Positions 22,528 through 33,876 of a DNA stretch of 64,000 bases are shown here, piece after piece. Every line of letters starts with the position of its first letter. Within the stretch, counting starts at the first letter, position 1. This DNA comes from Methylobacillus arboreus. GTDB taxonomy: Bacteria; Pseudomonadota; Gammaproteobacteria; Burkholderiales; Methylophilaceae. The stretch is taken from contig NZ_JAJAVC010000006.1 in NCBI RefSeq assembly GCF_020532725.1, positions 744,001-808,000 of the forward strand. The letters run 5' to 3'. A model generated the notes under the pieces. That model was given only the letters and a program-made list of their open reading frames with translations. It ran no database searches and was not told the origin of the DNA. The position numbers and the translations under genes were made by a program.

Positions 22528-23631
22528 ATGAACATCAAAATCAATCGCGATACTCTGCTAAAACCTCTTTCATCCGTAAGCAGTATTGTTGAAAGACGTC
22601 ATACCTTGCCTATTCTTTCCAACCTGTTGCTGCAAGCCAAGCAAGACAGAATCGAACTAACGGCAACAGATCTGGAAATGCAGATTTCCCTCTCTGTGGA
22701 AACCGCAGTCGGTGGAGAACTTTCCACCACCATTTCAGCGAAAAAACTGCTGGATATTTGCCGTTCATTGCCCGAGAACGCTGAAATCACCATGGCAACG
22801 CAGGAAAACCGCATCCAGGTGAAAACCGGCAAAAGCCGCTTCAACCTGCAAACCCTGCCTGCCAATGACTATCCATTGATGACCAAGACCGCGGATGCCA
22901 GCAACACGGTGATCAAGATTGGGCAAAAATCGCTCAAGCGACTGTTCAAGCAAGTAGAATTTGCGATGGCGCAACAAGACATCCGCTATTACCTCAATGG
23001 CCTGCTGTTCGAGGTCAATGGCAACCAGCTCAATGTTGTCGGTACCGATGGCCACCGCCTGAGCTTTACTTCCACAGAACTCAACAGTAACTATGAAAAA
23101 CAGGAAATCATCCTGCCACGCAAGACCGTCATTGAATTAATAAAACTGTTGGACGAAAGTGAAGATGAAGTCACAATAGAGGTTGCCAATGGTCAAGCTA
23201 ATTTTGCATTTGGTGATATCCGACTGATTTCAAAGGTAATTGACGGAAAATTTCCGGATTACACCCGCGTTATCCCTACCGGGCACCAAAACAGTTTTAC
23301 CGTGGATCGCATGATGATCCTGCTTTCCATGCAGCGTGCCTCGATTCTTTCCAACGAAAAATACCGCGGCATACGCATGGTGCTTTCAGCCAACAGCTTG
23401 AAGCTGATCAGCACCAACAGCGAGCAGGAAGAAGCAGAAGAAGAACTCGAAATCAGTTACGCAGGCAATAGCCTTGATATTGGCTTTAACGTCACTTACA
23501 TGATTGACATATTGAACAACTCAGACAGTGAAAACGTGACATTCTCGTTTGCGGATGCCAACAGCAGTTGTCTGGTAACAGTGGAAAACGACAACAACTA
23601 CAAATACGTAGTAATGCCGATGCGTATTTAA
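22528..23631 (+). CDS. dnaN: DNA polymerase III beta subunit (sliding clamp)
   Basis: The beta clamp encircles DNA and confers processivity. It has 367 residues, matching the usual length, and three repeated clamp domains. The N-terminus MNIKINRDTLLKPLSSVSSIVERRHTLPILSN and the C-terminal YVVMPMRI are characteristic (shown here in abbreviated form, key features HTLPILSN and VMPMRI). It lies downstream of dnaA across the putative origin. Confidence 0.98.
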   Translation: MNIKINRDTLLKPLSSVSSIVERRHTLPILSNLLLQAKQDRIELTATDLEMQISLSVETAVGGELSTTISAKKLLDICRSLPENAEITMATQENRIQVKTGKSRFNLQTLPANDYPLMTKTADASNTVIKIGQKSLKRLFKQVEFAMAQQDIRYYLNGLLFEVNGNQLNVVGTDGHRLSFTSTELNSNYEKQEIILPRKTVIELIKLLDESEDEVTIEVANGQANFAFGDIRLISKVIDGKFPDYTRVIPTGHQNSFTVDRMMILLSMQRASILSNEKYRGIRMVLSANSLKLISTNSEQEEAEEELEISYAGNSLDIGFNVTYMIDILNNSDSENVTFSFADANSSCLVTVENDNNYKYVVMPMRI

Positions 23632-23657
23632 TAATTGAATATTAAATAAAACTTTAT

Positions 23658-26078
<2,421 letters not shown>

Positions 26079-26108
26079 CTTTTATAATCGATGAATGCTC
26101 TATACCTT

Positions 26109-26138
26109 AACAAGGCCTCCGTGGAGGCCTTGTTTTTT
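26109..26138 (+). terminator. Intrinsic terminator after gyrB
   Basis: AACAAGGCCTCC / GGAGGCCTTGTT form a 12-bp palindromic stem with a minimal loop, followed by TTTT. It ends the dnaN-gyrB transcription unit. Confidence 0.92.
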
Positions 26139-26168
26139 GAACATCAGAGTGAAAAGCTTTTTTTGTAT

Positions 26169-26513
26169 CTAATTATTCAACCATGGCAATGGCTTAGGAG
26201 ACACCACGTAAGTCACCCCGCCATGATCTGACTTGAATACAAAGCCATAGCTGAACACCAATGTGTCTGGCAACCAGAACACCACCGGGTCATTACGTTT
26301 GATGCCGTCGTACCCGGCGGCGACAGCGGCTTCAAGGGCGATATGGAATGACTCCAGAAATTCTTCTACGTTGGGCTGGTCGGCGACTAGCCCGTTGATT
26401 TCCGCTTCCGCCCAGTTGCCGCCTATGATGCGGGCGGTTTCGCCTACGGTTTTAAGGTAGTGCCACCCATGATCGATGGGTGGAATCTTGTAGACGATCC
26501 AGTTGCTTGCCAT
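26169..26513 (-). CDS. Conserved hypothetical protein, soluble
   Basis: I chose the ATG at 26513 (MASNWIVYKIPPIDHGW...), which gives 114 residues and has AGGAG at good spacing (revcomp of ctcct at about 26520). The protein is acidic, without signal peptide or TM segment, and has an aromatic-rich C-terminal half (DPVVFWLPDTLVFSYGFVFK). I do not recognise a family. It lies alone between gyrB and the GH2 gene. Confidence 0.65.
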   Translation of the reverse strand: MASNWIVYKIPPIDHGWHYLKTVGETARIIGGNWAEAEINGLVADQPNVEEFLESFHIALEAAVAAGYDGIKRNDPVVFWLPDTLVFSYGFVFKSDHGGVTYVVSPKPLPWLNN

Positions 26514-26629
26514 ATCTTTGCTCCTGCATTGATCCTGCATTCACTTTACTGGATTTTTGCGTGTTTATACATCCAGCCTTATCCGGTTCATGGTTCCATG
26601 AGCCGCAGCCGTGCTGTTAATCAACCAAA

Positions 26630-28837
26630 TTATTTGACCTGGAAGCGATAGCTGTTACGGCCCATGAGTTTGCCGTCCTGGCCTGCGATTTCGGCCTTGA
26701 GTTCGTATTGGCCGGGTTCAAGTGCGGGCAGGGGATAGTCGCGTAGCTTGTGGCCGGAGTCGGGCAGCATTTCCAGCGGCAGCTTGAGCGTATCCAACAG
26801 TTTGCCATCCCGGTGCAGAGTGACGGTGTAGCTGGCGTGTTCAAAGCCGCGCCAGGTGTCGTTGATGGCCCACAGGCCGATGTTTGGCGTGTCGCCAGCG
26901 TGGTATTCGTCCTGTTTCCATTCCAGGCTGGGCAGGATGGGTTGGTAAGCGGTGCGCAGGGCGTCATAGCCGGCCTTGGGCTCGCGCCAGTAATCGACGA
27001 TGCCCCAGTTGATAGAGGGCCAGTTTTCCACAAACATGAACTGGAAGACGGCGGAAACCGGGGCATAGCGCTGGCGGCGGTAGTTTTCCACGGCAAACTG
27101 GATCAACCTTGCCTGGTAATGCTGGCTATTGGCGATGAACTCCTCGATGTTGCGCCCCTGTGGGACTTTGGCAAATTCAAAGGTCTCCTTGCGCTGGAAG
27201 TTGTGGTATTCCCATTCCCGCCATTTGGCTTCGGTGTCCGGCCACAGCAAGTCGTCGCTGAACATGCGTTTCAAGCTCTTGAGGTTGGGCAGGGCCTGGG
27301 CGCCGAATTCAGTGCTCCAAGGTGTGGGAGTAGGGCGCGAGAATGCGAGCCAGTGGTCAAAATACCAGCCCATCCATTCGTGTTCCTTGCTGGCTGACTC
27401 CTTGCGCACGACGCGCAATGGATCCAGTTTGCTGACATCTTCATAGAGCAATTCATCCAGCTTGCGGTTAATGCCGGGCTGGTAATCGGGATATTTCTCT
27501 GCCATCCAAGGGGAATCCCAGGGCGGCTCGTTATGCATGGTCCAGGAAATGATAGAGGGATGCTGCTGCAACGACTGCACCATGTTCTTGGCCTGGCTGC
27601 GCGCCTCTGCGATAAAGGCAGGATCGTCGCTGTAGCCCCAGAGCAGCGGGAAGTCCTGGGTCACCAATATCCCCATGCGGTCGCATAGTTCGTAGAAGGC
27701 GCGTCCGGTGATGTGGGCATGCACGCGCACTGCATTGATATTGGCGGCTTGCATCATCTTGAGGTCCTGCTGGTAGCGTGCAGGCGTCATTTCTGCCAGC
27801 CATTGGCTGCCGATGTAATTGGTGCCGCGCACGAACATACGCCGGCCATTGATATACCAGCGCAGGCCATCATCGACCTTGACCTCGCGCACGCCAAACA
27901 CTTGGTGCTGCTGGTCGAGCAGCTTGCCTTGGGCATCACGCAGGCTGAGTTCCAGCTTGTAGAGATTGGGTTTGCCGTGTTCAGCAGGCCACCACAGGGC
28001 GGGTTTGTCGAGCGGGAAATTGAGAGCGAGTCGATTGCTGCCTGGCTTCAGGGTTTGCTGCTGCTTGAAATTGAACGATGGCCCCTGGAAGTTTTCCGGG
28101 CTGATGCGGGCTTCCACAGTTACCGGTGTTTCATGTGAAACATGGTGCTGGATATCCGCGGCAGTATTGATCTGCCAATGTTGCGGGCTGGCTTTTGTTG
28201 CCTGCTTGCGGGGGGTGACCTGCAAGTGGCGCAGCGCTGCCTGGTCGGCAAACTGCAATTCGACAGGCGCCCAGATACCGCCGGTGTTTTTCTCCTGACC
28301 GCGCTCAGACCAGGCACCGCCAGGGCGGGTGTCATGATGGCTGAAAATGCCCTTGATCAGGCGTTTGTGCAAAGACCAGTCCTCGGGTTTCTCCAAGGGG
28401 CTGTTCACCAATACGCGTAACTGGTTTTCGCCTTGCTTCAACAGGCCGGTGACATCGAACTCAAAGGTCTGGAAATAGCCGGTGTGATGCCCCAGATAAT
28501 GATCGTTGAGCCAGATATCGGCTTCGTAATCCACGCCATTGAACACCAGGTGCGCGACTCTTGGCGCTGCCTTGGCGTCCACCTTGAACTGGGTTTTGTA
28601 CCAGGCAAGGCCGTTAATGTCATGGCCCTGGCGATACCAGTTGTCAGGAACGGCAATCGTTTTCCAGCCTTGTGCCGGTGCCTGGAGTTGCGGTGTGATG
28701 CTGACCGAGCCCTTAATTGGCTGGAACTGCCAACGGCCGTTGAGGCTTTGATGGTCTATGCTCTTGGCATGCAGAGGCAATGCGCCCAGTGTCAGGCTCA
28801 GCAACAGCAAGGTAATCAGGCGGGGAATAAATTGCAT
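26630..28837 (-). CDS. Secreted glycoside hydrolase family 2 protein
   Basis: A 735-residue exported beta-glycosidase. Residues 1-24 are a signal peptide (LITLLLLSLTLGALPLHA). An N-terminal jelly-roll sugar-binding domain follows (about 30-195, with AWYKTQF and VFNGVDYEADIWLND), then an Ig-like domain (about 200-318) and a TIM barrel from about 320. The acid/base is Glu437 in WTMHNEPPW and the probable nucleophile is Glu510 in STEFGAQ. The spacing of 73 residues suits GH2. The substrate cannot be read from sequence (beta-galactosidase, glucuronidase and mannosidase-like are all possible). A parS-like palindrome lies inside the coding region. Confidence 0.87.
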   Translation of the reverse strand: MQFIPRLITLLLLSLTLGALPLHAKSIDHQSLNGRWQFQPIKGSVSITPQLQAPAQGWKTIAVPDNWYRQGHDINGLAWYKTQFKVDAKAAPRVAHLVFNGVDYEADIWLNDHYLGHHTGYFQTFEFDVTGLLKQGENQLRVLVNSPLEKPEDWSLHKRLIKGIFSHHDTRPGGAWSERGQEKNTGGIWAPVELQFADQAALRHLQVTPRKQATKASPQHWQINTAADIQHHVSHETPVTVEARISPENFQGPSFNFKQQQTLKPGSNRLALNFPLDKPALWWPAEHGKPNLYKLELSLRDAQGKLLDQQHQVFGVREVKVDDGLRWYINGRRMFVRGTNYIGSQWLAEMTPARYQQDLKMMQAANINAVRVHAHITGRAFYELCDRMGILVTQDFPLLWGYSDDPAFIAEARSQAKNMVQSLQQHPSIISWTMHNEPPWDSPWMAEKYPDYQPGINRKLDELLYEDVSKLDPLRVVRKESASKEHEWMGWYFDHWLAFSRPTPTPWSTEFGAQALPNLKSLKRMFSDDLLWPDTEAKWREWEYHNFQRKETFEFAKVPQGRNIEEFIANSQHYQARLIQFAVENYRRQRYAPVSAVFQFMFVENWPSINWGIVDYWREPKAGYDALRTAYQPILPSLEWKQDEYHAGDTPNIGLWAINDTWRGFEHASYTVTLHRDGKLLDTLKLPLEMLPDSGHKLRDYPLPALEPGQYELKAEIAGQDGKLMGRNSYRFQVK
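28127..28142. promoter_or_regulatory. parS: parS-like site inside GH2 gene
   Basis: TGTTTCATGTGAAACA matches parS except for one central base (C to T). It lies within a coding sequence, as many parS sites do. Binding affinity is uncertain because the central CACGTG is altered. Confidence 0.55.
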
Positions 28838-28856
28838 GGCGGAATTTCACAAAAAC

Positions 28857-28877
28857 AAGCCGGGCAATGCCCGGCTT
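28857..28877 (-). terminator. Intrinsic terminator after 32-residue peptide gene
   Basis: AAGCCGGGC, loop AAT, GCCCGGCTT form a perfect 9-bp stem. Read on the minus strand it is followed by GTTTTTG. It separates the SRPBCC-peptide unit from the GH2 gene. Confidence 0.8.
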
Positions 28878-28881
28878 GGGA

Positions 28882-28980
28882 TTAGACTTCTACGGTTTTT
28901 GGCTTTTTATGATTCAGGAAATAATGCGTGAGTTTCTTGGCAACATAACCTGCAATCAGGGTCTTGATTAACAATCTCAT
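28882..28980 (-). CDS. 32-residue small peptide, family with the 44.9-kb peptide
   Basis: This short frame starts MRLLIKTLIAGYVAKKLTHY and ends in a Lys-rich tail (HKKPKTVEV). A strong AGGAGG lies 7 nt upstream of the ATG and an intrinsic terminator follows the stop. The amphipathic or hydrophobic N-terminus suggests membrane association. It shares the pattern M-[RK]-x-L-I-K-x5-Y-V-x-K-[KR] with the 25-residue peptide at 44909-44986. It lies 26 nt after the SRPBCC gene and is probably co-transcribed. The function is unknown. Confidence 0.65.
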   Translation of the reverse strand: MRLLIKTLIAGYVAKKLTHYFLNHKKPKTVEV

Positions 28981-29006
28981 ATCAAACCTCCTAACAGTGG
29001 ATGAAT

Positions 29007-29489
29007 TTAATGCCTAGGCGTTGTGACGCGATGGCTGCCCTGATCGACCTGGCCGCGCCAGGCACCGGTAGCACCGCCACGTGATTCGATAAACTCCTTG
29101 AAGCGCTCGAGATCGCCTTTCACCCGGTGGCTCAGCACACCGATGGCGTCCCCCGCATTCTCAACCAGGCCTTCCGGTTCGTAATCCAGTTGCAGCATGA
29201 TGCGCGAAGTGGACGGGTCAATATGGTGGAAAGTGACCACCCCGGCATTGCGGGCGCCGGAAATACTATGCCAGGCAATGCGTTTACCCGGAATCTGCTC
29301 CGTAATCTCAGCGTCCCATTCCTTGCGCTTGCCGGCAACCTCCGCGATCCAATGCAAATGGGTGTCATCAAGCTGGGTGACTTCGGCGATGCCTTCCATG
29401 AACAATGGGAAATCCTCAAACTGGGTCCATTGGTCATAAGCTACTTGGTCGGGTACGTTCACTTCTATGGATTGTTCGATCACTGACAT
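29007..29489 (-). CDS. SRPBCC (START/cyclase-dehydrase-like) family protein
   Basis: A 160-residue cytosolic protein of the polyketide cyclase/COQ10-like helix-grip fold. The N-terminus SVIEQSIEVNVPDQVAYDQW followed by FPLFMEGIAEV is typical. The start ATG at 29489 has AAGGAGG at 6 nt. A longer open frame upstream lacks similarity. These proteins bind hydrophobic ligands, and the ligand here is unknown. A promoter element shared with a BON-domain gene and two peptide genes lies at 29574-29629. The downstream peptide gene probably forms one operon with it. Confidence 0.85.
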   Translation of the reverse strand: MSVIEQSIEVNVPDQVAYDQWTQFEDFPLFMEGIAEVTQLDDTHLHWIAEVAGKRKEWDAEITEQIPGKRIAWHSISGARNAGVVTFHHIDPSTSRIMLQLDYEPEGLVENAGDAIGVLSHRVKGDLERFKEFIESRGGATGAWRGQVDQGSHRVTTPRH

Positions 29490-29573
29490 GACGTCCTCCT
29501 TACAGTATGGATGGTATTTATGCTGAACAGTTCCGCTGAATCTGCTTTCAATCAGCGGAAATCCTGTCAACCA

Positions 29574-29629
29574 GTCTAGCGAGTGTTGGGTTTTCACTGC
29601 ATAGGTTGGCTTCCGATACAGTTGTCGGA
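29574..29629 (-). promoter_or_regulatory. Shared promoter element copy 1 (SRPBCC operon)
   Basis: On the minus strand TCCGACA (29629-29623) is followed by TCGG, then CCTAT, then CTAGAC at 29579. The spacing is the same as in three other copies (40030-40086, 40574-40629, 45015-45070). The CTA block lies 90 nt before the SRPBCC start, the longest leader of the four. This copy is the most diverged. Confidence 0.45.
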
Positions 29630-29719
29630 GAAAGTGAATGCACACAGAATCACCACCAGAGGTGTACTTTTAATAGCCACAGACTTCAGTCCTGAATGTA
29701 AGAGGCTATTCATAAAAAT

Positions 29720-29734
29720 CAATAATGGTTATCA
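29720..29734. promoter_or_regulatory. Fur-box-like sequence before the first FecI gene
   Basis: The 15-mer CAATAATGGTTATCA matches the Fur 7-1-7 consensus TGATAATnATTATCA at 11 of 14 informative positions. It lies 23 bp before the sigma factor start, which fits iron repression of the module. Confidence 0.6.
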
Positions 29735-29756
29735 TTTAAATCTAATCGCTTAACGT

Positions 29757-30320
29757 TTGTCCTATTACTCCTTGCCTCAACAGACCAAGACTTCTTTATT
29801 AGTACTTGCCTTGACTCGCCATTATGATGACCTGGTCGACTACATCAGGCGCAAGTTTGGCGGACGGGAGTTTGCCCGTGATGTGGTGCACGATCTATGT
29901 GTGCAATTGATTGAGCATCCTTCCCTGGCGGATATCGAGCAGCCGCTGGCCTACCTACGCAAGGCTTCTACCAATGGTGCGCTGAATCGTCTCCGCAATG
30001 AAAACTACCGAACTGAATGGGTAGATGTTGTCAGCGAATTGCCTGAACACGCGCATCTTGAGAGTGGTGAATATGTCTTGGATTTCAAGCAGAACGTGAT
30101 TTATCTGCAACAGGTGATTCAAGGCTTGCCGCCCCGGGCGCGGCAGATATTCCTGTTGCACAGGCTATATGGTATGAGCCAGCAGGACATTGCGACGGAA
30201 CTCGACATTTCACGCAATATGGTCACCCAGCACTACCGCCGGGCCATCACCGAAATCGCGGAAAAGTGGCCGCCTTTGCGGCTGTATTATCAAGCGCGTC
30301 AGCAAGGCCGTCATGAATAA
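29757..30320 (+). CDS. ECF RNA polymerase sigma factor, FecI type
   Basis: A 187-residue sigma-70 family extracytoplasmic factor. The region 2 segment near FAREVVHD-like (here FARDVVHDLCVQLIEHPSL) and region 4 helix-turn-helix (MSQQDIATELDISRNMVTQHYRRAI, about residues 141-165) are clear. It starts with TTG at 29757. No better start is seen, so the N-terminus is provisional. It overlaps the downstream FecR gene by 8 nt and is preceded by a Fur-box-like sequence. By context it transcribes the TonB receptor gene at 31341. Confidence 0.88.
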   Translation: MSYYSLPQQTKTSLLVLALTRHYDDLVDYIRRKFGGREFARDVVHDLCVQLIEHPSLADIEQPLAYLRKASTNGALNRLRNENYRTEWVDVVSELPEHAHLESGEYVLDFKQNVIYLQQVIQGLPPRARQIFLLHRLYGMSQQDIATELDISRNMVTQHYRRAITEIAEKWPPLRLYYQARQQGRHE

Positions 30321-31161
30321 ACCTCCCCGCAATCCCTTGGATCCAGGCTATTCTCGCGATAAAGGAGATGCTTTTTCCTTGTTTGAGGAAGAACTGCGCC
30401 TGGGCTTTCCATCACGAGAGGAAATTCTGCGCGAAGCCAAGGAGCAAACCCTGGCCCGTAAAAAAGCAAGGCGACGTGCCATCAAACTTGGTTTGCTGTT
30501 GGTTGTGACATCTATATTGGCGATCGACCCTGCCTGGAAGGTGGACACATTGACGACTGTCGTTGGCGAGCAGCGCCAGCACAGGCTGATTGATGGCAGC
30601 ACCGTCGCTCTTAACACCAATACCGTGCTCAAGGTTGAGCAGCGCCTACGCTCCCGTCAGCTGGTCCTGAAGCAAGGGGAGGCGGCGTTCACGGTCAGCC
30701 ATGGTTGGAGGCCTTTCATTGTGACGGCAGACGATACCACGGTCATGGACATTGGCACTGCCTTCAGCGTACGCCTGAAGGCACAAGATGTGCGTGTGGC
30801 TGTGTCGCAAGGCGCCGTCAATGTGGCGGTTGGTCAGCAGCAGCAAACACTGGCGGCAGGGCAGGCCATTACTTCCAGCCAAGGTCGGTTGGGTGTATTG
30901 CAAGACATTGATGTGGATCAGGAGACGGCCTGGCAGCAAGGCAAATGGATGTTTGATGGCACCCCGCTGATCAACGTTGCCGAAGAAATCCAGCGGTATC
31001 GCGGTCAATCGGTGCAGGTAAGCGAGCAGGCTTCAAGCATTAGGGTTTCAGGTATTTACGATATCCAAGGCGTGGAAGCGTTTATCGATGACCTGCCGCA
31101 AATCATCCCGGTGCAAGTGGAGCGAGCCGACGATGGTGCTGTGCTGATCAAGAAACGGTAA
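30313..31161 (+). CDS. FecR family transmembrane anti-sigma/signal transducer
   Basis: A 282-residue regulator with a cytoplasmic N-terminus (1-56), a single TM helix (about 57-72, IKLGLLLVVTSILA) and a periplasmic FecR domain (about 80-180). The C-terminal segment resembles the receptor-interacting STN fold. It relays ligand occupancy of the TonB receptor to the sigma factor. I chose the ATG at 30313, overlapping the sigma gene stop. It lacks the N-terminal DUF4880-type Trp motif seen in the second FecR at 45632. Confidence 0.88.
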   Translation: MNKPPRNPLDPGYSRDKGDAFSLFEEELRLGFPSREEILREAKEQTLARKKARRRAIKLGLLLVVTSILAIDPAWKVDTLTTVVGEQRQHRLIDGSTVALNTNTVLKVEQRLRSRQLVLKQGEAAFTVSHGWRPFIVTADDTTVMDIGTAFSVRLKAQDVRVAVSQGAVNVAVGQQQQTLAAGQAITSSQGRLGVLQDIDVDQETAWQQGKWMFDGTPLINVAEEIQRYRGQSVQVSEQASSIRVSGIYDIQGVEAFIDDLPQIIPVQVERADDGAVLIKKR

Positions 31162-31180
31162 GCATGCCGGATCAAGACTA

Positions 31181-31238
31181 AGAGCAGCTAACAAAACGTC
31201 TAGCCGGGAACGCTTCGCTGAGTTTTGTTAGCCGCTCT
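31181..31238. repeat. Palindromic repeat, short copy (family A)
   Basis: Arms AGAGCAGCTAACAAAAC (31181-31197) and GTTTTGTTAGCCGCTCT (31222-31238) pair at 16 of 17 positions around a 24-nt loop. The reverse strand is related to the element at 40341-40463: outer 18 nt 16 of 18 identical, inner AGCGAAGCG...GGCTAG segment 17 of 23. It is probably a small non-autonomous mobile repeat. It could also terminate the FecR transcript. Confidence 0.65.
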
Positions 31239-31340
31239 AAACGAAAAATATTTTCATTAGCATATCAACATTCTTCACTCCCATGTGCCAACCCCTTGAA
31301 AGCCTTCGCTGTTGAAGGCGCATATTTATAGGGGAGTGTC

Positions 31341-33782
31341 ATGTTTCAACTGCAACATCCGTACCGGCAAACATTGCTTGCCGGCTTCAAGCCCACGCTG
31401 ACAAGCATATTGCTGGCAGCAAGCCTGCAGGCCCAGGCCACCCCAATGGAGCTGGATATTCCCAGCCAGCCGTTGGACAAGGCATTGAATGCCCTGGCAC
31501 GCCAATCGGGAGAGCGCATTGTCTTCTCCACCGACCTGACGGAAAAAACCACCGCGCCTGCACTCAAAGGTAGGTATGAAGCGAGACAGGCGCTGGAAAA
31601 ACTATTGGAGGGATCTGGCCTGACGCTCCAGGAAACTGGCAATCATAGTTTCACTGTCATCAAGACCAAGCTACACAATGACGGCAGCCTGCCCGAAGTC
31701 ACAGTCAAGGCCAGTGCTGTTAAGGATCTCACTACAGAACGTACGCGTTCATATGCGGCTAGTAGCGCGAGCCTGATGAAGGGTGCTCAATCCCTGAAGG
31801 ATATTCCCCAGTCTGTCACTGTCATGACGCGGCAGCAAATGGACGATCAACGGTTGGATACGCTGACCAGCGCTTTGGCCAATACACCCGGGATCTATTT
31901 CTGGAAGCGTCCCAATGGCGGCAATGACATCTACTCGCGTGGTTTCATGACGGACACGATCCAATATGATGGCGTCCCCTTGCGACGTTGGAACAGCTGG
32001 GGCAATGACCTGTCTGCCAGCAGCGTATTTCTTGATCGCATCGAGGTGTTGCGGGGTTCGCAGGGCTTGCTTCAAGGGCCGGGCAGCCCTGCGGGTACAG
32101 TAAACCTGGTGCGTAAGCGAGGGCTGGTGGAAAAAGCCCTCATGATAGAAGGACGCGCAGGCTCCTGGGATAACTATGGCGCACGCCTTGATGCGGGTGG
32201 GCCCTTGAATGAGGAAGGCAGTTTGCGAGGGCGTTTCGTACTGGATTACGAGGATAAAAACTCATTCATTGACTATATATGGGATCGCAATCTCAATGCC
32301 TATGCTGCTATCGACTTTGACCTTTCTCCCAATACAACGGTCGGGTTCGGGGTATCTCATTCCCATCTCAATGGAAATAGTGCGCTGTACCAAGGATTGC
32401 CTCGATACACTGATGGCCGTTCCATTGATGTGCCTAGGTCAGCAAACATAGGCGCTGCCTGGAACGAGTCGACCCGTCGGGAAACTCAGGTGTTTCTCGA
32501 TGTTGAGCACCAATTCAACGAGCGCTGGAAACTCAAGGCGGCGGCCGTATACGTTGATGACAGTTTTGATGCGTTGCTATCGTCAGCTAACGGTCGGGTG
32601 GCTATAGGCGCCACTACCGTACCAGGGATCGATTATGACTATGCGTTTTCTTCCACGAGCCAAGGCATCGACATCAACATTGATGGCAGTTTCAAGGCCT
32701 TGGGTATTGAGCATGATCTTGTGTTTGGAGGCAACTATTCCAAAAACACGCGTGACGACGGTTTCCACCAGAGCTTTGGGGCGCGGACATTCGATATTGT
32801 GAATAGAAATTCGAATGTTCCTGGCTTTGGTACCTACCCGATCACCCTGATTGCGGATGACGTGAGAGCCAACCTTGCCACCAAAGGGGTTTACACCGCC
32901 CTGCGCAGCCATTTGACAGAGCGCCTGACATCAGTGATTGGCGGGAGAGTGAGTTGGTATAACCACGAAGCTAAGGGGATATATACCAATCTGAATTCGG
33001 CCTGGAATACTACCATGCATGAAACCGGTGAGGTGACCCCTCATGCCGGGCTGGTTTATAAAGTGACGCCTGAATGGTCAACCTATGCGAGCTACTCGGA
33101 AATCTTCAATCCCCAGAATGAGACGGATGCTCAACTGAACGTTTTGCCGCCAATGACAGGAAAAGCTTATGAAGTAGGGGTGAAAGGCGAGCTGTTTGGT
33201 GGCGCGCTGAATACTTCCCTGGCAATTTTCCGGGTTGACCAAGAGAACCGGGCTGTGTCTGATCTAACAGGCCCGATGGTTTGCGGCAGTTCAGGTGCAG
33301 GGGTGTGCTCTAGGGCAGCGGGAAAGGTGAGAACAGAGGGATATGAGATTGAAGTGCATGGTGAATTAGCCTCTGGCTTGCAGTTGAGTGGCGGCTATAC
33401 CTTTAATCGCAACGAATATCTGCAAGATAACGATCAGGCCCTCATCGGCAAAAGCTTCGATTACCTGATGCCCAGGCATATGCTACGTCTATGGTCAAAC
33501 TACCAGCTTCCGGGGGAATACGACAAATGGCGCATCGGCCTGGGCGTAAACTATCGCAGCGAACAAAAAACGAGTAGCACGACCATGGTCAATCCTGTTC
33601 AAGGAGGGTATGCCATCTGGAGCGCGCGCGTGGGCTATGAAATCAATGAGCACTGGTCTGCCGCCATGAATGTCGACAACATGTTCGACAAGCATTATTA
33701 CTCGTTTATATCCGATAACTATTATTACTCCTATGTGGGGGAGCCGCGCAAAGTCCTGTTCACACTGCGTTGGAACTACTGA
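31341..33782 (+). CDS. TonB-dependent siderophore receptor with N-terminal signalling domain
   Basis: An 813-residue outer-membrane transducer. The signal peptide ends near residue 33 (SLQAQA). The secretin/TonB N-terminal (STN) signalling domain spans about 37-107, the TonB-box-like segment PEVTV about 118-122 and the plug about 145-255 (DIPQSVTVMTRQQM, then RGSQGLLQGPGSPAGTVNLVRKR). The rest is a 22-strand barrel ending in an aromatic residue (LFTLRWNY). It forms a cell-surface signalling system with the preceding FecI/FecR genes. The ligand is unknown; an iron-siderophore is inferred from family and Fur-box context. Confidence 0.92.
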   Translation: MFQLQHPYRQTLLAGFKPTLTSILLAASLQAQATPMELDIPSQPLDKALNALARQSGERIVFSTDLTEKTTAPALKGRYEARQALEKLLEGSGLTLQETGNHSFTVIKTKLHNDGSLPEVTVKASAVKDLTTERTRSYAASSASLMKGAQSLKDIPQSVTVMTRQQMDDQRLDTLTSALANTPGIYFWKRPNGGNDIYSRGFMTDTIQYDGVPLRRWNSWGNDLSASSVFLDRIEVLRGSQGLLQGPGSPAGTVNLVRKRGLVEKALMIEGRAGSWDNYGARLDAGGPLNEEGSLRGRFVLDYEDKNSFIDYIWDRNLNAYAAIDFDLSPNTTVGFGVSHSHLNGNSALYQGLPRYTDGRSIDVPRSANIGAAWNESTRRETQVFLDVEHQFNERWKLKAAAVYVDDSFDALLSSANGRVAIGATTVPGIDYDYAFSSTSQGIDINIDGSFKALGIEHDLVFGGNYSKNTRDDGFHQSFGARTFDIVNRNSNVPGFGTYPITLIADDVRANLATKGVYTALRSHLTERLTSVIGGRVSWYNHEAKGIYTNLNSAWNTTMHETGEVTPHAGLVYKVTPEWSTYASYSEIFNPQNETDAQLNVLPPMTGKAYEVGVKGELFGGALNTSLAIFRVDQENRAVSDLTGPMVCGSSGAGVCSRAAGKVRTEGYEIEVHGELASGLQLSGGYTFNRNEYLQDNDQALIGKSFDYLMPRHMLRLWSNYQLPGEYDKWRIGLGVNYRSEQKTSSTTMVNPVQGGYAIWSARVGYEINEHWSAAMNVDNMFDKHYYSFISDNYYYSYVGEPRKVLFTLRWNY

Positions 33783-33803
33783 TAGTTATTGATTTGACAC
33801 CAC

Positions 33804-33831
33804 ATAAAGCCTGCAATTGCAGGCTTTATGC
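33804..33831. terminator. Palindromic terminator after the first TonB receptor
   Basis: A perfect 28-nt palindrome (CATAAAGCCTGCAA / TTGCAGGCTTTATG). The T-run is short, so termination is likely but not certain. It can serve the receptor and the convergent DUF2798-like gene. Confidence 0.7.
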
Positions 33832-33876
33832 CTATATGTGGACGGCATGTTTATTCCATCAGGATGCCCTGGGAAA

